64,000 nucleotides of DNA from Mycobacteroides salmoniphilum (GCF_004924335.1 NZ_CP024633.1:3100001-3164000); one strand, 5' to 3'. Shown: positions 19,249 through 28,876, numbered from the stretch's first letter. Translations and numbers: made by a program. The notes: a model not told the origin generated them from the letters alone.

Positions 19249-20834
19249 GAAAGGTCAACCAGCTCAAGGGTTGTCGCACCGACGGCGGTGCGGATCTCGT
19301 CGAGCACGGCGTCCGGGGCGCTGCGGTCGATACGCAGGATGATGGTGGCCGCTTCTCCGGAGGCATCCTGGCTCAGCTGCGCAGCCTGGATGTTGACATC
19401 AGCGGCGCCCAGCACGGTGCCGATCTTGCCGAGGGCGCCGGGTACGTCGGCGTAGTTGATGACGAGGTTCTCGCCCGCGGCACGCAGATCGAAGTTGCGG
19501 CCGTTGATCTGGACGATCTTCTGCACCTGCTGCGGGCCGGACAGGGTGCCGGCGACGTTGATCACAGAGCCGTCCGCGTACACGGCGCGCACGTCCACCA
19601 CGCTGCGGTGGTTGGGACTCTCGGTGGCCGTGGTGATTTCGGCGCTCACGCCGCGCTCCTCAGCGATCGACGGAGCATTCACGAAGGTCACCTGGTCCTC
19701 GATCACCGAGGAGAAGAGTCCGCGCAGCGCCGAAAGCTTGAGCACCGCAACATCTTCGGAGGCCAGCTCACCGCGCACGTCCACCGACAGCGAGGTGGGC
19801 AGCTGCTCGGAGACAGCCCCGATGAGTACACCGAGCTTGCGCACGACCTCCAGCCACGGCGCGACCTCTTCGCTGACCACTCCCCCGCCGACGTTGACGG
19901 CGTCCGGCACGAACTCGCCGGCCAGGGCCAGCTTCACGCTCGCGGCGACATCGGTGCCCGCGCGGTCCTGTGCCTCGCTGGTCGAGGCACCCAGGTGCGG
20001 GGTCACCACTACCTGCTCGAGCTCGAAAAGCGGGCTGTCGGTGCACGGCTCGGTGGCGAATACGTCAAGCCCGGCGCCACGGACATGGCCGCTACGGATC
20101 GCGTCGGCCAGCGCCGCCTCGTCGATGAGCCCACCGCGCGCGGCGTTGACGATGATGACGCCCGGCTTGGTCTTGGCCAGTGCGTCCTTACCGATGAGCC
20201 CGGCGGTTTCCGGGGTCTTGGGCAGGTGCACCGAGATGAAATCTGCACGACCCAAAAGTTCGTCGAGGGTCAGCAGCTCGATGCCGAGCTGGGCGGCACG
20301 GGCCGCGGAGACATAGGGGTCGTAGGCGACGATGTGCGTGCCGAACGCGGCAAGCCGCTGCGCGACGAGCTGGCCGATGCGGCCAAGCCCCACGACACCG
20401 ACCGTCTTGCCGAACACCTCGACGCCATTGAACGACGAGCGCTTCCAGGTGTGCGCCTTGAGTGAGGCGTCCGCGGGCGGGATCTGCCGCGCGGTGGCCA
20501 GCAGCAGGGTGACGGCATGCTCGGCGGCACTGTGGATGTTCGAGGTGGGTGCGTTGACCACCAGGACCCCGCGGGCGGTGGCGGCCTTGACGTCGACATT
20601 GTCGAGTCCGACGCCGGCGCGCGCGACGATCTTGAGCTTGGTTCCCGCGGCCAGCACCTCGGCATCCACCGTGGTGGCCGAGCGCACCAACAGCGCATCG
20701 GCGTCGGGTACCGCGGCCAGCAGCGCGGGACGGTCGGGGCCGTCGACCCAGCGCACCTCCACACCATCACCAAGTGCTTCGACGGTCGACTGGGCAAGTT
20801 TGTCGGCAATCAGCACGACTGGACGTTCGCTCAC
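19245..20834 (-). CDS. serA: D-3-phosphoglycerate dehydrogenase
   Basis: 529 aa, long type I enzyme with an extra intervening domain and a C-terminal ACT domain, as in M. tuberculosis SerA1. First step of serine synthesis; inhibited by serine through the ACT domain. Visible: [17 protein letters not shown] (NAD fold), [14 protein letters not shown], catalytic [16 protein letters not shown], and the ACT segment [19 protein letters not shown] near the C-terminus. GTG 20834 gives [12 protein letters not shown], matching the family N-terminus; the upstream open codons are promoter DNA. First gene of serA-leuB. Confidence 0.96.
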   Translation of the reverse strand: MSERPVVLIADKLAQSTVEALGDGVEVRWVDGPDRPALLAAVPDADALLVRSATTVDAEVLAAGTKLKIVARAGVGLDNVDVKAATARGVLVVNAPTSNIHSAAEHAVTLLLATARQIPPADASLKAHTWKRSSFNGVEVFGKTVGVVGLGRIGQLVAQRLAAFGTHIVAYDPYVSAARAAQLGIELLTLDELLGRADFISVHLPKTPETAGLIGKDALAKTKPGVIIVNAARGGLIDEAALADAIRSGHVRGAGLDVFATEPCTDSPLFELEQVVVTPHLGASTSEAQDRAGTDVAASVKLALAGEFVPDAVNVGGGVVSEEVAPWLEVVRKLGVLIGAVSEQLPTSLSVDVRGELASEDVAVLKLSALRGLFSSVIEDQVTFVNAPSIAEERGVSAEITTATESPNHRSVVDVRAVYADGSVINVAGTLSGPQQVQKIVQINGRNFDLRAAGENLVINYADVPGALGKIGTVLGAADVNIQAAQLSQDASGEAATIILRIDRSAPDAVLDEIRTAVGATTLELVDLS

Positions 20835-20842
20835 GTCGTCAT

Positions 20843-20848
20843 AGCCTA
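20843..20848 (-). promoter_or_regulatory. -10 box of serA-leuB
   Basis: TAGGCT on the minus strand, 8 nt before GTG 20834, consistent with a leaderless or 1-nt-leader transcript. Confidence 0.5.
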
Positions 20849-20910
20849 GTGTGCCGCCCGAAGCGGCGGACATCACAGTCGCCGACAGCCGGGGTCCTGC
20901 CCCGCCACAT

Positions 20911-20928
20911 CGAGTAGCGCACTACTCG
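20911..20928. repeat. Short inverted repeat in the serA/LysM divergent gap
   Basis: CGAGTAG / CTACTCG with a 4-nt loop CGCA. Lies between two divergent genes, so an operator is possible but unproven. Confidence 0.45.
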
Positions 20929-20957
20929 CGACCCAGGACGCTCGTCCGGATGACGCT

Positions 20958-21647
20958 ATGCGCATGACTGAAACACATGTACTACCGATCAGTGGCCAAT
21001 ACACGGTCCGCAGCGGTGACACGCTGTGGAAACTGTCTGAAATGTTCTATGGCGATGGACGTCGCTACCGGGTGATCGCGGTGATCAACGGCTTGTCCGA
21101 TCCGGATCTCATCGAGGTCGGGCAGGAACTTCAAATCCCCTATGTCACGTACCGCCACCAGGTCAAAGCAGGTGACACCAAGGGGAAGATCGCAGAACAC
21201 TTCTATGGCAGCTTCTCGATGAGCGGGGTGTTCGAGAGCCCCAGTGGCGTGTCGCAGCGCGACCTCATCGTCGGCGAATGGCTGCTGATGCCCGATCTCG
21301 CCAACGTGGGACATCACACCGTGGTGTCGGGTGAGACGCTGCAGGTGCTCGCGGACCGGTGGTACGGCGACTGGACACTATGGGTAGTGATCGCGATCGC
21401 GAACCAGCTGAGCGGAGATGACCCGGAACCCGGCACGGTGCTGATCCAGCCCCGGCTCAACCGACGCCACACAGTTGTCGCCGGCGACACGCTCTGGACG
21501 CTGGCGGGCCAGAACTACGGCGACTACGGCGACGAGCGGACGCTGGTGGCGGTGGAGATGGTCGCCGCGGCCAACCTGATCGAGGACCCCGACCGCATCG
21601 CAGTGGGACAGGTCATCTACTTCCCGTCGATCGACCTGGGTGGCTGA
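20958..21647 (+). CDS. Protein with four LysM-type repeats and no signal peptide
   Basis: 229 aa made almost entirely of LysM-like units: about 14-61 (YTVRSGDTLWKLSEMFYG), 67-112 (HQVKAGDTKGKIAEHFYG), 120-166 (HTVVSGETLQVLADRWYG) and 171-224 (HTVVAGDTLWTLAGQNYG). Each ends in a GQ-hydrophobic strand such as VGQELQIP or VGQVIYFP. LysM binds N-acetylglucosamine glycans, yet no export signal or membrane segment is seen and there is no catalytic domain. ATG 20958 or 20964 could be the start. Convergent and abutting with the MFS gene. The function is unknown. Confidence 0.8.
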   Translation: MRMTETHVLPISGQYTVRSGDTLWKLSEMFYGDGRRYRVIAVINGLSDPDLIEVGQELQIPYVTYRHQVKAGDTKGKIAEHFYGSFSMSGVFESPSGVSQRDLIVGEWLLMPDLANVGHHTVVSGETLQVLADRWYGDWTLWVVIAIANQLSGDDPEPGTVLIQPRLNRRHTVVAGDTLWTLAGQNYGDYGDERTLVAVEMVAAANLIEDPDRIAVGQVIYFPSIDLGG

Positions 21648-23006
21648 TCACACGCTCGAGAGGTCGACCCCGCGAGTCTCACGGACGGCCAGCAGCGCCA
21701 GAAAACTCAGCACCCCGGCGACGGATAGGTACACGCCCACCCAGCCGACGCCGAAGTCGTGCACCAGCCACGTGGCTATGAACGGCGCGACGGCCGCGCC
21801 GATGATGGAGGCGAAGTTGTAGGCGATCCCCGACCCCGTGTAGCGCACATTCGTCGGAAACAGCTCGGGCAGCAGGGCGCTCATCGGCCCAAAGGACAAG
21901 CCCATCAACGTCATACCCAGGCTCAGGAACACCAGCATCGTGGTCTTGTCCACGGTCGCCGGGTCCAGGAACCAGCCGAACGAGAGTCCGAACGCGATGA
22001 TTCCGGCAGTGAACGTCAGCAGCACCGGCCTGCGCCCATACTTGTCCGCCAGCCGACCGGATATCGGCACACACGCGGCCAGGAACAGCACCGAAATCAG
22101 CTGCATCTGCAGGAAGTCGACATAACTGATCGCCAGTTTGACCCCGGATTTGTCGACCACCTTCCCGGTTCCGTACGACGCCGCCCAGGTCGTGGCGACG
22201 TAGAAGATCGTGTACGTGGCCAGCATGACGAAGGTGCCGATCACCAGCTGCCGCCATGAGGTCCTGACCACCTCGGCCAGCGGCGCACGCACCTTCTTGC
22301 CCTCGGCAACCGCCTGGGTGAACACGGGTGTCTCGGTGAGCTTGAGCCGCACGTACAGCCCGACGACCACGATGACCGCGCTGGCCAGGAACGGAACCCG
22401 CCAACCCCAGGACAAGAACGCATGATTGGCCGCAACACTCTTGGCGTCGAAGCCCATGACGAGCATCAACAACAGGAAGGTGCCGTTGGCGAAGAAAAAG
22501 CCGATCGGTGCGCCGAGCTGTGGCCACATCGCCGCCCAGCCCCGCTTGCCCGCCTCGGCGGTTTCGGTCGCCAGCAGCGCCGCACCCGACCATTCCCCAC
22601 CCAATCCCAGCCCCTGACAAAAGCGCAGCATCGCCAGCATGGCCGGAGCCCAGTAGCCCACGGCCTCGAAGGTGGGCAGCAGCCCGATCGCGAAGGTCGC
22701 CACTCCCATCGTCATCAGCGATCCGACAAGCGTGGCCTTGCGTCCGATCCGATCGCCGAAGTGTCCGAACAGCATGGACCCGACCGGACGGGCAACGAAG
22801 GCCAATCCGAACGTCGCGAATGAGGACAGCAGCGCGGCCGTGTCATTTCCCTTGGGAAAGAACAACGTTGGGAACACCAGCACCGCCGCGGTGGCATAGA
22901 TATAGAAGTCGAAGAATTCGATGCTCGTGCCCACCATGGAGGCAACGACGATCCGGCTGCGCGGGACCACGCGCGCGGCGGGCACGGTATCCGGTGTCAA
23001 GGCCAC
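21648..23006 (-). CDS. MHS-family MFS transporter (metabolite:H+ symporter type)
   Basis: 452 aa, 12 membrane segments. N-terminal VVASMVGTSIEFFDFYIYATAAVLVFP and FGHFGDRIGRKATLVGSLMTMG identify the metabolite:H+ symporter (KgtP/ProP-like) branch; CQGLGLGGEWSGAALLATE is a conserved stretch, and GRLADKYGRRPVLL marks the second half. Likely proton-coupled import of an organic acid, betaine or similar; the solute is not readable. Lies 9 bp after the TetR gene stop on the same strand and may be cotranscribed with it. Its stop abuts that of the LysM gene. Confidence 0.88.
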   Translation of the reverse strand: MALTPDTVPAARVVPRSRIVVASMVGTSIEFFDFYIYATAAVLVFPTLFFPKGNDTAALLSSFATFGLAFVARPVGSMLFGHFGDRIGRKATLVGSLMTMGVATFAIGLLPTFEAVGYWAPAMLAMLRFCQGLGLGGEWSGAALLATETAEAGKRGWAAMWPQLGAPIGFFFANGTFLLLMLVMGFDAKSVAANHAFLSWGWRVPFLASAVIVVVGLYVRLKLTETPVFTQAVAEGKKVRAPLAEVVRTSWRQLVIGTFVMLATYTIFYVATTWAASYGTGKVVDKSGVKLAISYVDFLQMQLISVLFLAACVPISGRLADKYGRRPVLLTFTAGIIAFGLSFGWFLDPATVDKTTMLVFLSLGMTLMGLSFGPMSALLPELFPTNVRYTGSGIAYNFASIIGAAVAPFIATWLVHDFGVGWVGVYLSVAGVLSFLALLAVRETRGVDLSSV

Positions 23007-23015
23007 CGGCGGAGA

Positions 23016-23612
23016 CTAACGCAGCGACTCGATCCTCGTGGCCAGCATGGCCGTCCACTCCGCGATGTAGTCCTCGTCGGCGATATCAAGACCGGGCCTT
23101 CGGAACACCGTGTTGGTCGCACGCTTGCCCAGAAGCGCATTGACGCCAAGCACCCCAATCGATTCCGCGTCCTGCTTATCGATACCGGGCGCCCAGCCAT
23201 GGACCCAATCGGTCAGTTCTCCGTACAGGCTGTCGAACAGCGCCGCGTAGGCGTCATCGAGCCGCGCGGGGCGGCCAGACGGCACGCTGGAGACGATCTG
23301 CAACAGCTGCGATTCCTCGTCGAGTATCGCCAAGATGTAGCGCCCCATCATGGTCAGTTCATTACGCAGATCTCCGAGGCCGCCGAAGAGCGCGCGGATG
23401 TCGCGCATTGCGCTGCGACGGTCGAGCTGGCGGTCGATACCGGCCTCAAGCAGCGCCTCCTTCGATTTGAAGTGGTGATACAGCCCGCCCGAGCCTGGCG
23501 TGAGACCGGCGGCCTTCTCGATCTGCGCCACGCTGGTGGCCTTGTACCCCTGCTCACCGAATAACCGCATGGCCTCGGTGACCAGGCGCTCCTTGGTAGA
23601 AATCTCACCCAT
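23016..23612 (-). CDS. TetR-family regulator of the ABC1 kinase-P450 operon
   Basis: 198 aa. Helix-turn-helix in residues about 8-52: TKERLVTEAMRLFGEQGYKATS then QIEKAAGLTPGSGGLYHHFKSKEALL. ATG 23612 is chosen because GGAGG lies 5 nt upstream; the open frame to 23633 would place the start in the operator. Divergent from the first kinase gene with a palindrome between them. Ligand unknown. Confidence 0.88.
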   Translation of the reverse strand: MGEISTKERLVTEAMRLFGEQGYKATSVAQIEKAAGLTPGSGGLYHHFKSKEALLEAGIDRQLDRRSAMRDIRALFGGLGDLRNELTMMGRYILAILDEESQLLQIVSSVPSGRPARLDDAYAALFDSLYGELTDWVHGWAPGIDKQDAESIGVLGVNALLGKRATNTVFRRPGLDIADEDYIAEWTAMLATRIESLR

Positions 23613-23630
23613 TGACGCCTCCAAAGTAAT

Positions 23631-23649
23631 CACTTAGTGTGACTCAGTG
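23631..23649. promoter_or_regulatory. Probable TetR operator
   Basis: CACTTAGTGTGACTCAGTG: 8-bp arms with one mismatch around a 3-bp centre. It lies 18 bp before the TetR start and 42 bp before the kinase gene; TACTTT at 23652-23657 could be the kinase -10. Confidence 0.65.
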
Positions 23650-23691
23650 AGTACTTTAACAGCTGGGACGGCTCAGCGGTAGGAGGCAGCC

Positions 23692-25122
23692 ATGGCAGAG
23701 GAGCTAGTGCCTAGGGGCAGGATCCGGCGCACCATGCCGCTGGTCGGCTTCACCGCCCGTGCCGCGGGCGGACGGCTCGTCGCGGGATTGCGTGAGAAGG
23801 CTGGTGACGCCGGCGCCGTCGACTGCTTTCACGAGAAGACCGCCGAGCGCTACGCCGAACTCCTCGGGCACTCGAAGGGCGTCCTCATGAAGGCCGGCCA
23901 GATCTTCTCGAGCATCGACAGCAGCGCCCTCGGCGATGGCCGCGCCGCCCCCTACGAGCGGGCGATGACCCGACTCCAGACCCAGTCGCCTCCGATGGCC
24001 CCCGCGTTGGCACGCAGCATCCTCGAGTCGGAGCTGGGACTGACAACGGACCAGGCGTTCGCGAAGTTCACCGACGAGCCTATCTCGTCGGCGTCCATCG
24101 GCCAGGTCCACCGTGCGGTCCTTCACGACGGTCGCGAGGTCGCGGTCAAAATCCAATATCCCGGTGTGGCACAAGCTATTCGGGAGGACCTCGCCAATAC
24201 CGAACTCGTCACGACCTTCCTTCGAACCTTCTTGTCACTACTCGGTCGCAGTGTCGCGATAGATCTGCGCGCCACCGCGCGAGACATCTCGGAACGGATC
24301 GCCGAGGAACTCGACTATCGCCGTGAGGCCGCCAACATCACCACGTTCCACGAGCTGTTCGGAGGGCATCCGTTCATCCGCGTCCCGCAGGCCGTGCCGG
24401 AGCTCTCCAGCGTCCGGGTGCTCACCATGACCTACGTTGACGGGATCGACTGGGCTCAGGCTCAGGAATCCAGCCAGGACCTCAAAGACACGTGGGGAGA
24501 GGCACTGTGGAGATTCAGCCTGTCACCTCTGCAGCACGCGTCGGCCTTCTACACGGACCTGCACACGGGGAACTACCGGTTCGGCATGGATGGCTCCATC
24601 GGGATTGTCGACTTTGGCTCCGTGAAGATCATTCCTGAGCGCCTTCGTCTCGCATGGCTGCAGATGATCGTCGCCAACCTGCAGAAGCGCACAGCAGACC
24701 TTCACGCAGTCATGACGGAAGCCGGATTCATCGCCACCGGAACCACCATGACGACGGAGGAAGCACATCAATGGATGGATCAGAACAACCCGGATGTTGT
24801 TGGGCCGCAGCCGGTTACCTATACCCCACAGCTGATCAACCGAAACCTGGCCACGCTGGACACCAGCGGCCCAGATTCGCTTTCAGCCCGTATTGCGCTG
24901 CCGCCCGACCTCATCTACTTCGTCCGGGTACCGCTCGGTGTGCGGTCGACGCTGTCGAAGCTAGGAGCCACGGTGAACGCGCGCGCCGTCGTCGAGGACA
25001 TGACGGGTATCGCTGAACCCAGCACGCCCCTGGGCATTCAGCATGTGGCCTGGGTCCGTCAACGTGGACTGCCCTTCGGACTAGAACCGCGGGAACAACC
25101 AAAGGTCGGTGCCCAGCTATGA
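23692..25122 (+). CDS. ABC1/UbiB-family atypical kinase with altered catalytic loop
   Basis: 476 aa. Family signatures: KAGQ (67-70), the alanine-rich nucleotide loop ASIGQVHRA (134-142), the ion-pair lysine K153 (VAVKIQYPG) and metal-binding DFG (307-309). The catalytic loop reads D289-L-H-T-G-N294 instead of the usual DPHPGN, as in the next gene, so activity may be altered. ABC1 proteins are ATPases linked to isoprenoid-quinone lipid handling; mycobacteria use menaquinone, so a ubiquinone role is unlikely. GGAGG precedes ATG 23692. Coupled to its paralogue by a 4-nt overlap. Confidence 0.88.
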   Translation: MAEELVPRGRIRRTMPLVGFTARAAGGRLVAGLREKAGDAGAVDCFHEKTAERYAELLGHSKGVLMKAGQIFSSIDSSALGDGRAAPYERAMTRLQTQSPPMAPALARSILESELGLTTDQAFAKFTDEPISSASIGQVHRAVLHDGREVAVKIQYPGVAQAIREDLANTELVTTFLRTFLSLLGRSVAIDLRATARDISERIAEELDYRREAANITTFHELFGGHPFIRVPQAVPELSSVRVLTMTYVDGIDWAQAQESSQDLKDTWGEALWRFSLSPLQHASAFYTDLHTGNYRFGMDGSIGIVDFGSVKIIPERLRLAWLQMIVANLQKRTADLHAVMTEAGFIATGTTMTTEEAHQWMDQNNPDVVGPQPVTYTPQLINRNLATLDTSGPDSLSARIALPPDLIYFVRVPLGVRSTLSKLGATVNARAVVEDMTGIAEPSTPLGIQHVAWVRQRGLPFGLEPREQPKVGAQL

Positions 25123-26552
25123 GCGACAACCCCGGAGCCGCGAAGCCTGCGACATCCAGCCCGATCCCCCACGGCCGCATCCGGCGCACTATGCCGCTGG
25201 CCGGCTTCACCGCCCGCGCCGCAGGCGGACGACTCGTCGCGGGCCTACGCGAAAAAGCCGGAGACACGGGAGCCGTCGACCGGTTCCACGAGAAGACCGC
25301 CGAGCGCTACACCGAACTACTCGGGCACTCCAAAGGCGTCCTCATGAAGGCCGGCCAAATCTTCTCGGTCGCCGATATCGCGTCCCACGGATACAGCCAG
25401 CTCTCGCCGTATCAGAACGCACTGACGCGACTGCAGGCCGACGCACCGCCCATGCATCCGTTATTGGCACGCCAGGCCCTCGAAGAGGATCTCGGGCGAT
25501 CGATCGAGAAACTGTTCTCCGAATTCAGCGATGATCCGATGGCCGCGGCATCGATCGGCCAGGTCCATCGGGCAACCCTTCACGACGGCCGTCCGGTAGC
25601 GGTCAAGATCCAGTATCCGGGTGTGGCACATGCCATTAGGCATGATCTGTCGAACGCGGAGCTGATGGCCACCTTTCTGCGGTTCGCGACGGGGATCGCC
25701 GGACCGAGGCCACAGCTGGACCATCGCCTGATGGCGGACGAGGTGTCCGCACGCATTTCCGAGGAGTTGGACTATCGGCACGAGGCCGACAACATTCAAA
25801 CCTTCGCGGAGCTATACCGGGACCATCCGTTCATCCGGATACCCGAGGTGATTTCCGAAGCGTCCGGCAATCGGGTACTCACCATGACATACCTGGACGG
25901 ACTGGATTGGACAGCGGCCCAGCAGGCCGATCAGGATCTCAAAGACGCTTGGGTGGAGACGATCTGGCGTTTCAGCACCGGGTCATTTCGGCATGCCAAC
26001 CTGTTTCACGCCGATCCGCATCCGGGCAACTATCGATTCGGCATGGACGGGTCCGTCGGTTTCGTCGATTTCGGCTGCATCAAAGTGGTGCCCGAGACCT
26101 TGCGCTACCGGCTCGTGCAGATGATTCGCGCGGCCGCCGAGGAACGCCGGAAAGACTTGCGTCAGCTCATGGTCGACGCCGGCTACTTCGCGATCGATTC
26201 GCCGCTTTCGGAACAGGACATCTTTGACTGGCTCGGGTCGACCGTGCAAGACATCCGCGCCACTCAACCCGTGACATTCACGCATGAGGTATCGAACGGT
26301 GGCACCCGATCCCTGCTCAATTTCCAAACGTTGCATCAGATGTCGATCCCCAGCGACCTGATTTTCCTGGCCAGGATCAATCTGAACATCAGCGCCTTGT
26401 CCGCAACGCTGAACGCGACGCTACACACCCGCGCGCTACTCGACGACCTCGATGGCGTCGCCGAACCCGTTTCCCCACTAGGTAAACAGCACGTCGCCTG
26501 GGTCCGTGACCGCGGCCTGCCCTTCGGATTGGATCACCATGACCACTGCTAA
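25119..26552 (+). CDS. ABC1/UbiB-family atypical kinase, second copy
   Basis: 477 aa, paralogue of the preceding gene over its whole length. Signatures: KAGQ (77-80), ASIGQVHRA (144-152), K163, canonical D299-P-H-P-G-N304 and DFG (317-319). The N-terminus adds about 10 residues. The first 70 residues and the C-terminal GKQHVAWVRDRGLPFGL are the best conserved between copies. Start ATG overlaps the previous stop (ATGA) and its own 3' end overlaps the P450 start by 14 nt, so all three proteins are made together. Confidence 0.9.
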   Translation: MSDNPGAAKPATSSPIPHGRIRRTMPLAGFTARAAGGRLVAGLREKAGDTGAVDRFHEKTAERYTELLGHSKGVLMKAGQIFSVADIASHGYSQLSPYQNALTRLQADAPPMHPLLARQALEEDLGRSIEKLFSEFSDDPMAAASIGQVHRATLHDGRPVAVKIQYPGVAHAIRHDLSNAELMATFLRFATGIAGPRPQLDHRLMADEVSARISEELDYRHEADNIQTFAELYRDHPFIRIPEVISEASGNRVLTMTYLDGLDWTAAQQADQDLKDAWVETIWRFSTGSFRHANLFHADPHPGNYRFGMDGSVGFVDFGCIKVVPETLRYRLVQMIRAAAEERRKDLRQLMVDAGYFAIDSPLSEQDIFDWLGSTVQDIRATQPVTFTHEVSNGGTRSLLNFQTLHQMSIPSDLIFLARINLNISALSATLNATLHTRALLDDLDGVAEPVSPLGKQHVAWVRDRGLPFGLDHHDHC

Positions 26553-27723
26553 GCCCATCGCACCGCGGATCCCCTGGGACTCACGGGACCCCTACCTCTA
26601 CTACGAAAACCTCCGAGCTCGCGGTGACGTGGTGTGGGACGAGAAGGCCGGCACCTGGGTGGTTCTCGGCTATCACCCGGCCCGCGAAGTACTGGGCGGC
26701 GCCGGCTGGTCGAGTGATCCGCTAGCCAGCCCTCAGATGCGAGCCTCGGCCCCCGAGTACCTCGATCTGTCCAACTTCGGCAGAAACATTCTCTTCGCCG
26801 ACGGACCAGACCACACCGAGCTCAGGGGCGCTGTCCGAGACGTGTTCACCCCCGGATTCATTGCCGGCCTACGCGAGGGCGTGCAGTCCATCACCGCTCA
26901 GGTCATCGAATACCACGCGGCAGGAGAGTCTTTCGATTTCATGACCGATATCGCGTTGCCGCTGCCGATCGCCATCATTGGTGAATGGCTGGGCCTGGAT
27001 GACTCATCGTCAGCCGTCCTGCGCGAGGAATCTCCGATCATCATTCAGATGCTGGGTGCCTTCGCCGACGTCGAGACCGTCATGGCAGGCACCGCGGCCG
27101 GGGCGACCCTCGCTACCGAGTTGCTACCCCTGGCCGCGGATCGACGCGCGCATCCCGGTGACGACCTCCTCAGCCTGATCGCATCCGATACCGGCCTGTC
27201 GTTAGAAGACGTGGTCACCATGACATTCACGATCGCGATAGCGGGCCATGAGACGACGGCAAATCTCTTGGGGGCAAGCATGCTTCGGCTGCTCGCGGCG
27301 CGCGCCGACGGAACCAGGCTGGCCGATCACATCGACCCCGATGACCCGGCGGTCATCACCGAACTGCTGCGACTCGACGGCCCGGTGCAGGGCACCGCGC
27401 GCGTGGCGACGCAGGACCATAGCCTCGCCGGGAACACAATCCTGGAGGGCCAGACGGTACTCATCGCGATCGCGGCCGCAAACCGCGATCCGCAGGTATT
27501 CGCCGATCCCGCAGAATTCCGGTTCGACCGCAAGAACACCCCGCCGTTGGCCTTCGGATATGGCGCGCACCATTGCCTGGGCTCGGCGCTCGCGAGGCTG
27601 GAGGCCACGGTGGCCATTCGTGAGATCCTGGCACGCCAACCTGTGGTCACCGGTCCCGTCACCTGGCGAGACACCCCCGCCATTCGGGGACCGCTGAGTA
27701 TCCCCATGCGGTTCCAGACTTAG
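26539..27723 (+). CDS. Cytochrome P450
   Basis: 394 aa, soluble bacterial class I type. I-helix oxygen motif AGHETT at 235-240, K-helix ELLR at 275-278, and haem-binding FGYGAHHCLGSALARLE with C346. N-terminal PWDSRDPYLYYENLRARGDVVWDE resembles actinobacterial P450s that hydroxylate small or lipid substrates. ATG 26539 lies inside the end of the kinase gene, so expression is coupled. No ferredoxin or reductase gene is adjacent; electrons must come from elsewhere. Substrate unknown. Confidence 0.92.
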   Translation: MTTAKPIAPRIPWDSRDPYLYYENLRARGDVVWDEKAGTWVVLGYHPAREVLGGAGWSSDPLASPQMRASAPEYLDLSNFGRNILFADGPDHTELRGAVRDVFTPGFIAGLREGVQSITAQVIEYHAAGESFDFMTDIALPLPIAIIGEWLGLDDSSSAVLREESPIIIQMLGAFADVETVMAGTAAGATLATELLPLAADRRAHPGDDLLSLIASDTGLSLEDVVTMTFTIAIAGHETTANLLGASMLRLLAARADGTRLADHIDPDDPAVITELLRLDGPVQGTARVATQDHSLAGNTILEGQTVLIAIAAANRDPQVFADPAEFRFDRKNTPPLAFGYGAHHCLGSALARLEATVAIREILARQPVVTGPVTWRDTPAIRGPLSIPMRFQT

Positions 27724-27836
27724 TTTGAGCTCCCAACGTTTCCACGCAGCACGATGTTTCGCGGGTGTACCGAAAGATAAGGGCATATTGTGTTGAGATG
27801 CTCGTCAAAGCGGTCTGCAGCGGGTTGTAGGTCAGC
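27724..27836. other. Intergenic gap with nothing recognised
   Basis: 113 bp between P450 and the next regulator; moderately AT-rich, with no clear hairpin, operator or promoter. Confidence 0.5.
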
Positions 27837-28802
27837 GTGTTGCAACTCATGTTCACCGCGAATGACCTTGCTTTGACGCGGTTTCTGCCGATGCCTGCCC
27901 CCTTGTTAGAGATGAAGTTCGCGGCACGAGCGCTGCGGCACGGTATTCGTACACCGTGGGGCGAGCGGTGGCGTTGTCGCGCACTGGCGGCATTCCCCAT
28001 CGCGGTGGCCCCGGGACGGGCTGTGGTAAGCCACTTTTCATGGTCGTTGTCACCCACCGTGCTGGGCGACAATTTCGATGAGGGTATGCGGTCCATCGAA
28101 GAGCTGAGTCAGCAACAGGCGCGGGCGGAGTTGGCGGTTTTCGGGCGCGGCCCCACCGAAGGTGCTGGTGCACCACATTATCTTCGGCACGCCATCGCAG
28201 GGGATCGCGCGGCCAACGTGGCCTTAGGGCGCACGACAAAGAACGCCTATAGAGCGGTGCTGGAACCCTACTGGCCCGATATCCAGGCGAACCATCAGAT
28301 TGAACTTGTCAGGCAGGGCCGCATGATGGCGCGCCACGGCGTGCGGGCCACGCTCGGCAAAATCGTCCCCGGCGCACGATGGAATGGCGATTGTCTGGAG
28401 ATCGACAGCCCACAGCGCCAGACCATCGCCTTACGCGGCCGCGGCCTCGTGTTGACACCTAGCGTTTTCTGGGCGGGGCCACCGCTAGTCGGCGAGCTTG
28501 GCGACCATCCAGTCGTCCTGGCTTACCCCGCACCAATCGACCTAACCCTTTGTGTGGGAACAGAATCTGACCCCCTGGCAACGATACTCGGGTCGACTCG
28601 AGCGGCCGTACTGCGCGTGCTGACCGAGGAGCACACCACCGGCGACATCGCCCGCGATCTCGGTATCAGCCCCGCGTCGGCGTCCGAACACACCTCGGCG
28701 TTGCGGCAGGCGCGGTTGGTTCACAGCCGCCGCGACGGCAAAGCGGTTATTCATCAGGCCACCGCACTGGGCCTGGACCTGATCGACGCCAACCGCCGGT
28801 AG
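27837..28802 (+). CDS. Winged-helix (ArsR-like) regulator, DUF5937 type
   Basis: 321 aa. Starts MLQLMFTANDLALTRFLPMPAPLLEMKFAAR-like, the N-terminal block of DUF5937 regulators, and ends with a helix-turn-helix at about 250-315: STRAAVLRVLTEEHTTGDIARDLGISPAS, then SEHTSALRQARLVHSRRDGKAVIH. GTG 27837 fits the family start; ATG 27849 is 4 codons in. Target and ligand are unknown; the next gene (117 bp downstream, same strand) has an inverted repeat in front of it and is a candidate target. Confidence 0.75.
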   Translation: MLQLMFTANDLALTRFLPMPAPLLEMKFAARALRHGIRTPWGERWRCRALAAFPIAVAPGRAVVSHFSWSLSPTVLGDNFDEGMRSIEELSQQQARAELAVFGRGPTEGAGAPHYLRHAIAGDRAANVALGRTTKNAYRAVLEPYWPDIQANHQIELVRQGRMMARHGVRATLGKIVPGARWNGDCLEIDSPQRQTIALRGRGLVLTPSVFWAGPPLVGELGDHPVVLAYPAPIDLTLCVGTESDPLATILGSTRAAVLRVLTEEHTTGDIARDLGISPASASEHTSALRQARLVHSRRDGKAVIHQATALGLDLIDANRR

Positions 28803-28854
28803 CCGGCGGAGATTGCACAGCGGGAGCCACTTCCATAACTGTTGCGCCACTACT

Positions 28855-28876
28855 GTTGACAACTGGCGTTGTTAAC
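28855..28876. promoter_or_regulatory. Inverted repeat upstream of the second MpaB gene
   Basis: GTTGACAAC and GTTGTTAAC, 9-bp arms with one mismatch and a 4-bp centre. TTGACA inside the left arm could be a -35, though no good -10 is seen at normal spacing. Confidence 0.5.

Noticed and set aside
23692..25122. Pseudogene call for the first ABC1 kinase because of its altered catalytic loop
   Set aside because: The frame is intact, other catalytic residues are present and the gene is translationally coupled to its paralogue, so it is kept as an altered but real protein.
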